The translations under genes were made by a program, and so were the position numbers. The notes beneath the pieces are model-generated. The model was not told the DNA's origin. It did not search any database and saw only the letters and a list, made by a program, of their open reading frames with translations. 9,364 nucleotides of DNA, from contig CATPAT010000269.1 in the NCBI GenBank assembly GCA_955652155.1, forward strand, positions 1 through 9,364, in the 5' to 3' direction. Origin of the DNA: an uncultured Chthoniobacterales bacterium (GTDB lineage: Bacteria > Verrucomicrobiota > Verrucomicrobiia > Chthoniobacterales > UBA10450). How positions within the stretch are numbered: the first letter of the stretch is position 1; every line of letters begins with the position of its first letter. Below are positions 5,346 to 9,364 of the stretch, piece by piece.

Positions 5346-6155
5346 ATGAAAAAAGTCACTCTTATTCTCGGCCTGATTACTTTGGCGGCGAGGGCTTGGG
5401 CTTATGACGTCGAGTCCGCAGAAGAGCGGCGCGCTGAGGAACAGATGTATCAGCGTCCGGGAGCGAACAATATTCGTTGGGAAGGCCCGTACGCCGGGAT
5501 CGAAGGGAACTACACGCGCAGCAGTGCTGATTTCTCGCTGATGCCGACGGGTCGGTGGAATGACTTCCGCGATCTCAGCTTTGAATTATCGGAACGGGGC
5601 TGGCATGAATTTGATCGGGATGGAGGTGGGATCGGCGGTTATGCCGGATACAATTTCATGCTCTGCGAGCACTTCCTATTTGGACTGGAAGTCGAAGGCC
5701 GTCGCGTTTGGGGCCTAAACGACCGTTTCGAGACTGGAGACTTTGATTTTAATGAGGACGGAATGTTCGATATTCACTCAAGGATTAAGACGCCGTATCT
5801 GGTGACCTTTGGCCCCCGAGTGGGATATAGTTTGGGCAATTTCCTACCGTATGCGCGTGGCGGGCTGGCGTTTGGGGAGGTGGATGCCCATCAAGGAATC
5901 CTAACCAGCAATTTCGGAGGAAATACGAGCGCAAAAGAAAGCAGCAACCAAGTGGGATGGTGTGTCGGAGGCGGTCTCGAGTACGCGCTTACCGATCACT
6001 GGCGACTGAGAGTTGAGTATCAATACACTGATCTGGGCACGGTAGATTTTAGCGGTTGGGGCCATCCCGATTCGTTTCGTGGCTTTACTAGCTGGAATTC
6101 GGTGCAGGTCACTCAACACAGCGGGACGTTCGGTCTCGCCTACAGCTTTCACTAG
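5346..6155 (+). CDS. Outer-membrane beta-barrel protein, Omp25/Omp31-like
   Basis: 269 residues from ATG 5346, giving MKKVTLILGLITLAARAWA as a Sec signal peptide with cleavage before YDVES. An upstream TTG at 5325 would precede the signal and is not used. After a charged linker, WEGPYAGIEGNY (45-56) opens the barrel as in Omp25/31-type porin-like proteins. Alternating aromatic/hydrophobic strands follow: GGYAGYNFML, FLFGLEVEGR, PYLVTFGPRVGYSL, LPYARGGLAFGEV, VGWCVGGGLEYALTDHWRLR, VEYQYTDLGTVDF, and the final GTFGLAYSFH. Phe is the penultimate rather than the last residue, a small departure from the usual C-terminal signature. The family sits in the outer membrane with structural or adhesion roles; no specific substrate can be assigned. 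It supports a Gram-negative host. Confidence 0.9.
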   Translation: MKKVTLILGLITLAARAWAYDVESAEERRAEEQMYQRPGANNIRWEGPYAGIEGNYTRSSADFSLMPTGRWNDFRDLSFELSERGWHEFDRDGGGIGGYAGYNFMLCEHFLFGLEVEGRRVWGLNDRFETGDFDFNEDGMFDIHSRIKTPYLVTFGPRVGYSLGNFLPYARGGLAFGEVDAHQGILTSNFGGNTSAKESSNQVGWCVGGGLEYALTDHWRLRVEYQYTDLGTVDFSGWGHPDSFRGFTSWNSVQVTQHSGTFGLAYSFH

Positions 6156-6160
6156 GTCCT

Positions 6161-6176
6161 CGAGCGCCGCCGCTCG
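6161..6176 (+). terminator. GC hairpin after the outer-membrane protein gene
   Basis: CGAGCG-CCGC-CGCTCG, a perfect six-base stem with four-base loop, begins 6 bases after the stop codon. No T-tract follows, so it is a weak intrinsic terminator candidate or an RNA 3'-end stabiliser. Confidence 0.4.
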
Positions 6177-6256
6177 GCTGGTCGTATTCGTTGGTCTCCA
6201 CCTTCGAACGGGCGGCGCATCACCGCTAGCGCGGCACATTCATCGGCCAAACCAGA

Positions 6257-6283
6257 TTTTTTGTGTGCGCATTTGTGCGTACG
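6257..6283 (+). repeat. 27-bp direct repeat, copy 2
   Basis: Same orientation as 917-943 and identical at 26 of 27 positions, exactly 5340 bases away. Flanks diverge at once on the left; ACTT recurs four bases to the right. It sits 47 bases before the tRNA-like fragment. The association suggests the end of an integrated segment or a recombinase-binding site; this is inference. Confidence 0.75.
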
Positions 6284-6329
6284 ACCACTTCCAAGCGGCA
6301 ATGATACGAGGGAAAAGGGGATTTTCTGC

Positions 6330-6354
6330 GTAGGTTCGAGTCCTAGCGAGGCAG
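6330..6354 (+). other. tRNA 3'-end-like fragment (T-arm plus acceptor half)
   Basis: GTAGG-TTCGAGT-CCTAG forms a T-arm with the canonical TTCRANY loop and four of five stem pairs (the outermost is G-G). It is followed by a seven-base acceptor half CGAGGCA, discriminator G and no CCA. The complementary 5' acceptor half TGCCTCG and a D-arm or anticodon arm are not found upstream, so this is not a complete tRNA. Such 3' fragments are typically left where an element integrated into a tRNA gene. Confidence 0.5.
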
Positions 6355-6498
6355 AGATTTGCCGATTCTTGCTCTAGGATGTCAGCGAGCTCCACATTGC
6401 GCCAAGGCTTGTCAAATTTTGAACCATTTGCCCTGGGGGCAACGTTGTTGGGCCAAGAGTGTCAGGTTGAGATTCGCCGCTACCCGCAGCGCCTGAAT

Positions 6499-7614
6499 TT
6501 AGTGTGAGGTTTGTGCGTTCTGTTCGGCCGTCGACTTAACGTTTTCGTCACGCTCAACGCGCACGATTAGAATGAATTCATTTTGTCCTCCTTGAGATGG
6601 CTCGATCCGAACAGTCCCCTTCCATGCTTTTCCGTCTTCGCCGCTAAACTCCCAGAGGCTCTGTCGAAGATTTCGGGGTTCATTTTTTGTGCGAACCCAC
6701 TTGGATCGTGATGGCCCGAACGTTGTCCTGTTAGTTTCGATGGTGCTGTTGATGCTTTGGAGAAGCTCAGCTTCTGAAGACTCGGTTTTTACGAGCCATT
6801 TGTTTTCCCAGTGATCGAGATTGCCTTCGCGAGCGAGCGGTTTCCAACCTCCAGGGAGGAACTTCACATCGAAGTCGAACTGCATATATTTATCCGCAAG
6901 AGCTGCGCGGACAAATCGTGATTCCGGATCCCAATTGTATTCCATACCCAAGGCAGCCATTTGGGCAGTGCCTTTGCCAAAAAATCTCTCGATGATGTGC
7001 AATGAGCAGTCGATTCCCGAGGAAAGGCCTGCCGCGGTTACAATCGCTCCGTTATCGACATAACGTTTATTTTCCACGACCTTCGCTTTGGGTGCTGCTT
7101 CTCTGAGCTTAGAGATCAACCCAAATGTCGTGGTCGCCTCTAGTCCGTCAAGCAACCCGGCTTTGGCTAGAAAAAAGGCTCCGTTGCACACGGACATCGT
7201 CACCGTCGCACTCTTGGCGTTGTCTCGGACCCACTTGACGACATTCTGATCATTTAATTGCTTTTGAATGTTTCCGCCGGGGACAACAAGCACATCCGGT
7301 TTCGGCGAATTCGCAAAGCTGTACGTAGGGTTCACGCTCATTCCCATCTCCGTTGTGATTGATTCTGGTCTGGGTGCCACCGTGTAGATGTTAAACAGAG
7401 GCTCTTCATTGTCGTAGGCGTGACCAAAAGTCTCGTAGGGACCGGTATAGTCAATGATCTGCACCCCGTCGAAAATGAGGATGGCTAGCTTTAGAGGTCG
7501 TGGCGGGCCATTCTGCGGTAGACCCGGAGCTGCATTCTTTGAATTTGTTATCTCGGCATTCAAGAGGCTACCTACAGCCAGACTGGATAACACAAGTAAG
7601 TGAATTCTTTTCAT
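6499..7614 (-). CDS. Exported DJ-1/PfpI-superfamily protein with extra C-terminal domain
   Basis: 371 residues. MKRIHLLVLSSLAVGSLLNA is a Sec signal peptide. Residues about 40-225 form a class-I glutamine-amidotransferase-like DJ-1/PfpI domain of the GlxA/isonitrile-hydratase branch: LAILIFDGVQIIDYTGPYE (43-61), VLVVPGG (108-114), nucleophile-elbow SVCNGAFFLAKAGLLDG with C143, and TAAGLSSGIDCSLHIIER (193-210). The usual ATTHW histidine position reads ATTTFG here, so the family Cys-His pair is not intact in the normal place. No AraC helix-turn-helix follows; instead residues about 270-355 form an unrecognised beta-rich region (KWLVKTESSEAELLQSI; WEFSGEDGKAWKGTVRIEP). The protein should be periplasmic or secreted. 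Its reaction is uncertain: amidase, hydratase or binding roles are all possible. Confidence 0.87.
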   Translation of the reverse strand: MKRIHLLVLSSLAVGSLLNAEITNSKNAAPGLPQNGPPRPLKLAILIFDGVQIIDYTGPYETFGHAYDNEEPLFNIYTVAPRPESITTEMGMSVNPTYSFANSPKPDVLVVPGGNIQKQLNDQNVVKWVRDNAKSATVTMSVCNGAFFLAKAGLLDGLEATTTFGLISKLREAAPKAKVVENKRYVDNGAIVTAAGLSSGIDCSLHIIERFFGKGTAQMAALGMEYNWDPESRFVRAALADKYMQFDFDVKFLPGGWKPLAREGNLDHWENKWLVKTESSEAELLQSINSTIETNRTTFGPSRSKWVRTKNEPRNLRQSLWEFSGEDGKAWKGTVRIEPSQGGQNEFILIVRVERDENVKSTAEQNAQTSH

Positions 7615-7684
7615 AGGTTTTTTAATTCGAAGGCCTCAGTTACGATCAGCACAACCGGAAGTAGAATGGCGCATTCCCAAGATA

Positions 7685-7717
7685 GTCCGTTAGGACGACA
7701 AAGCGTCCTTTCGGGAC
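7685..7717 (-). terminator. Interrupted hairpin downstream of the PPOX-family gene
   Basis: AGGACG (7692-7697) pairs with CGTCCT (7704-7709) around ACAAAG. GTCC (7685-7688) pairs with GGAC (7714-7717) outside a TT/TT internal loop. It lies 32-64 bases beyond the minus-strand stop at 7749. No clean T-tract follows, so termination is only plausible; a dispersed palindromic element is the alternative. Confidence 0.4.
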
Positions 7718-7730
7718 AAGCCTGCTGGCC

Positions 7731-7750
7731 AGCGGACGGGGCTCTCCGCT
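7731..7750 (-). terminator. Hairpin overlapping the stop of the PPOX-family gene
   Basis: AGCGGA (7731-7736) and TCCGCT (7745-7750) form a perfect six-base stem with an eight-base loop immediately at the stop codon. The adjoining perfect palindrome GCTGGCCAGC (7724-7733) shares three bases with it. No T-tract. Confidence 0.35.
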
Positions 7751-8426
7751 AGGCAAAAGATTGGACCTTTGCGGACCGAATATAGGATGGTACGGATATG
7801 CCTAGACGCAGCCGAGGATCAGAAAACGGCTTCAGAGCCACCAGCGAAAGAGGCACTTCACCAGCCCAAACCGGCAAACTGTAATCGGCTTCTTCGTCAA
7901 CAGGCGGCCCCCTTCGGATTTTTGCCGAAGCCTCTCTTAGCGGAAGACGCAAGACCAAAGTTTGTTGCAGTTCAATCTTGTTCGGTCTACGGACATCTGC
8001 CCATCGTCCCGGCAGAATGTGCTCCGAGATCGTTCGCAGAGCACTCAACTTCTGCCTTGGGCTCTTCACAACAGCAGCGACACCGAATATGACCACGGAT
8101 CTATAGTTCATCGAGTGATGAAACGCGGAGCGCGCCAGGACGAGGCCGTCGAGTAGGGTAACCGTTACGCATATCGGAGTACGGTTTGCCAATGCGCGAA
8201 GCATGCGGCTCGCGACCGAGCCGTGCAGGTAGAGTACGTCACCACTTCGTCCATAAGCCGTAGGAATAACTACTGGGTGATCTGAATCGATAAAGCCTAC
8301 GTGGCAAATGAATGCCTCATCCAAAATCTGATAGATGACGCGACGTTCATAAAAGGCCCGCTTGGGCAAACGCTTCAATCTGGTCCGCTTGGTTGGGGTG
8401 AATCGTTCGCTCGTTTTGGCCTGCAT
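7749..8426 (-). CDS. FMN-binding split-barrel protein, pyridoxamine 5'-phosphate oxidase family
   Basis: 225 residues. The sequence follows the NimA-like branch of the PPOX family from end to end: a basic start (TRLKRLPKRAFYERRVIYQI), ILDEAFICHVGF (34-45), VVIPTAYGRSGDVLYLHGS (52-70), SRMLRAL, ICVTVTLLDGLVLARSAFHHSMNYRSV (85-111), then EHILPGRWADVRRPN and SLPVWAGEVPL (183-193). Members bind FMN at a dimer interface and are thought to reduce or bind flavin-linked substrates; the true reaction of this subgroup is unknown. Cytoplasmic, no signal peptide. Length is typical and all motifs look intact. The start ATG at 8426 has no strong Shine-Dalgarno. The next minus-strand gene begins 134 bases after its stop, with palindromes between, so it is probably a separate transcript. 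Confidence 0.92.
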   Translation of the reverse strand: MQAKTSERFTPTKRTRLKRLPKRAFYERRVIYQILDEAFICHVGFIDSDHPVVIPTAYGRSGDVLYLHGSVASRMLRALANRTPICVTVTLLDGLVLARSAFHHSMNYRSVVIFGVAAVVKSPRQKLSALRTISEHILPGRWADVRRPNKIELQQTLVLRLPLREASAKIRRGPPVDEEADYSLPVWAGEVPLSLVALKPFSDPRLRLGISVPSYIRSAKVQSFA

Positions 8427-8571
8427 AGGATCAGTTCGGAGCTGCAGATGTGTACGGGTTATATTGTTGATTGGAAGAAGCCAATTCTCTTCACTAGATT
8501 GTCTTGGACGTCAATCGGGGTCTGGCACGGCCGACATCTATTCCCGAGTATTTTACTGAACGTTGCTGCGT

Positions 8572-8973
8572 TTATCGCGCGCGCGTGAGAACGATTTCTA
8601 GGTCCACCCTTTGAGACATTTCCTTTGGGCTTCTCATGCTGTAGTGCGTATAAACAATTTTATTCGGATCCTTTAGACTGAAAATCGCTCGCACCGTTTC
8701 ATCATTGACGCCATCCTCAAGGGGGAATATAAGCGCTGGTTTTGAACTCACTCGCCGGATCATCGTACTCTCCTGTCTCGGTAACCCGCTCGGAAGCCCA
8801 TCGGTTGTAGAAGTAGGTTATCTCGTATTGATTCGCTTTGGAGTTGAATGTGATGTACCAGAAAACTTTGGCGCTCCTATGTGGAGTGTCTCAGCCTCGT
8901 CAGCAGGCACGGTAAGCGTGGTGCAAGTCAGCACGGCGGAACCAAGGACGTTCAACAGCAATCTTGTTTTCAT
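8572..8973 (-). pseudogene. Small secreted-protein gene with two compensating frameshifts
   Basis: A strong ribosome-binding site AGGAG lies seven bases before ATG 8973. The first segment encodes a signal peptide (MKTRLLLNVLGSAVLTCTTL, T-V-P-A-D-E-A-E), but its frame stops at TAA 8818-8820. Another frame, open from 8890 to the TGA at 8717-8719, continues with convincing protein (KVFWYITFNSKANQYEITYF; YNRWASERVTETGEYDDPAS). The original frame then resumes across a run of five C's near 8720 with PLEDGVNDETVRAIFSLKDP and ends at 8572 with VDLEIVLTRAR. One base lost between about 8865 and 8890 and one C gained near 8720 would restore an intact exported protein of about 132 residues. Family not recognised. 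Either a real pseudogene or sequence error. The 63-codon open frame from ATG 8763 is simply its tail. Confidence 0.65.
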
Positions 8974-9157
8974 TTGGGCACTCCTAAGCGACAGCCCAGG
9001 GGAAAAGCAACGACAACGATCCGACGACTTCGGACGTGTCTTTGAGACAGAAACCGCAACCTCCTCACTAAAAGAGATTTATAGTAGCGCCGCGGCGGAT
9101 TGTTCTACGTGAGATCTTGCAATGCCGCAACCCTGCCGGTTACGTTGACCAATCAAG

Positions 9158-9364
9158 ATGATCGCTAGCAGATTGCGTGACTTGGCAAATATCGGCGTCG
9201 ACCAGATGGGCACGCTCGCCGATCGGGCTGAGAACAAGATGCTGCTTCGGCTAGAAAATCTGGATACTGACTTGCGGCCGCCGGCGGGCGTTGTTGAGGC
9301 AACAAGACAAGAGGTCGAGCTTGATAGAGCAAATAGCTATCTGCCGTTTCTTGGTTCCAACGAA
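9158..9364 (+). CDS. PLP-dependent class I/II aminotransferase, N-terminal part
   Basis: Sixty-nine codons are visible and the frame is still open at the window edge. After a short lead (MIASRLRDLANIGVDQMGTL) comes RLENLDTDLRPPAGVVEATR (residues 31-50) and ANSYLPFLGSNE (58-69). The ENLDTD--PP--V-EAT...ANSYLPF-G pattern is the N-terminal arm of fold-type I aminotransferases, where the substrate-binding loop precedes the PLP domain; the catalytic lysine would lie beyond the window. Expected reaction is transfer of an amino group between an amino acid and a keto acid; the specific substrate cannot be told from this part. The ATG at 9158 lacks a clear Shine-Dalgarno. It is divergent from the broken secreted-protein gene, with 184 bases between them. 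Confidence 0.8.
   Translation, partial: MIASRLRDLANIGVDQMGTLADRAENKMLLRLENLDTDLRPPAGVVEATRQEVELDRANSYLPFLGSNE

Larger units (their letters stand above)
6156..6498. other. Gene-free stretch with repeat and tRNA-like fragment
   Basis: 343 bases between the outer-membrane gene and the end of the minus-strand DJ-1-like gene. It holds a GC hairpin (6161-6176), the second 27-bp direct repeat (6257-6283), a tRNA 3'-end-like segment (6330-6354) and a small dyad TTGCCC-TGG-GGGCAA (6428-6442). No convincing ORF on either strand. It reads like an integration scar. Confidence 0.6.

Noticed and set aside
6250..6354. Complete tRNA gene
   Set aside because: Only the T-arm and 3' acceptor half are found; no matching 5' acceptor strand, D-arm or seven-base anticodon loop.
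7769..8156. Plus-strand open frames within the PPOX-family gene
   Set aside because: Antisense shadows; the minus-strand protein is a clear full-length family member.
8301..8588. Plus-strand open frames of 95 and 65 codons
   Set aside because: They lie antisense to the start of the PPOX-family gene and in its upstream gap, and the two overlap each other in different frames; no family features.

Overview
The window looks like chromosomal DNA of an uncultured soil-type bacterium, most plausibly of the phylum Verrucomicrobiota. This placement is an inference from three things: a perfect copy of the LexA box TGTTC-N4-GAACA described for Verrucomicrobia (2742-2755), a Gram-negative outer-membrane beta-barrel gene, and a mix of exported and small hypothetical proteins familiar from soil Verrucomicrobia and Acidobacteria. 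Most starts lack a strong Shine-Dalgarno sequence. No ribosomal RNA, complete tRNA or CRISPR array is visible.

Left part (1-2665): a small coiled-coil/zinc-ribbon protein and a stand-alone response regulator run on the plus strand. A helical protein of unrecognised family follows on the minus strand (1044-1643). Next is an eroded stretch holding a 57-residue hydrophilic ORF, the C-terminal remnant of an IS1-like transposase, a possibly truncated ORF, and a translationally coupled minus-strand pair of small unknown genes (2665 to 2175). That pair lies behind a promoter overlapped by the LexA box, so it is a candidate DNA-damage-inducible operon.

Middle part (2666-5167): minus-strand genes for a tail-anchored coiled-coil protein, a small exported lipocalin-like protein, an orphan response regulator and an exported NlpC/P60 peptidoglycan hydrolase. 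The coiled-coil gene is flanked by two copies of a roughly 50-bp direct repeat. Divergent from the hydrolase is an Omp25/31-like outer-membrane beta-barrel gene (5346-6155), so this part has a cell-envelope flavour.

Right part (6156-9364): a 343-bp gap holds a second copy of a 27-bp direct repeat (first copy at 917-943, 26/27 identical) and a tRNA 3'-end-like fragment, which together suggest an old integration boundary. Then come an exported DJ-1/PfpI-superfamily protein, an FMN-binding split-barrel (PPOX-family) protein, a small secreted-protein gene broken by two compensating frameshifts, and, divergent from it, the first 69 codons of a PLP-dependent class I/II aminotransferase that runs off the window.

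No single coherent pathway links these genes. The part most likely to hold something undescribed is the putative LexA-controlled two-gene operon and the repeat-flanked gene beside it.
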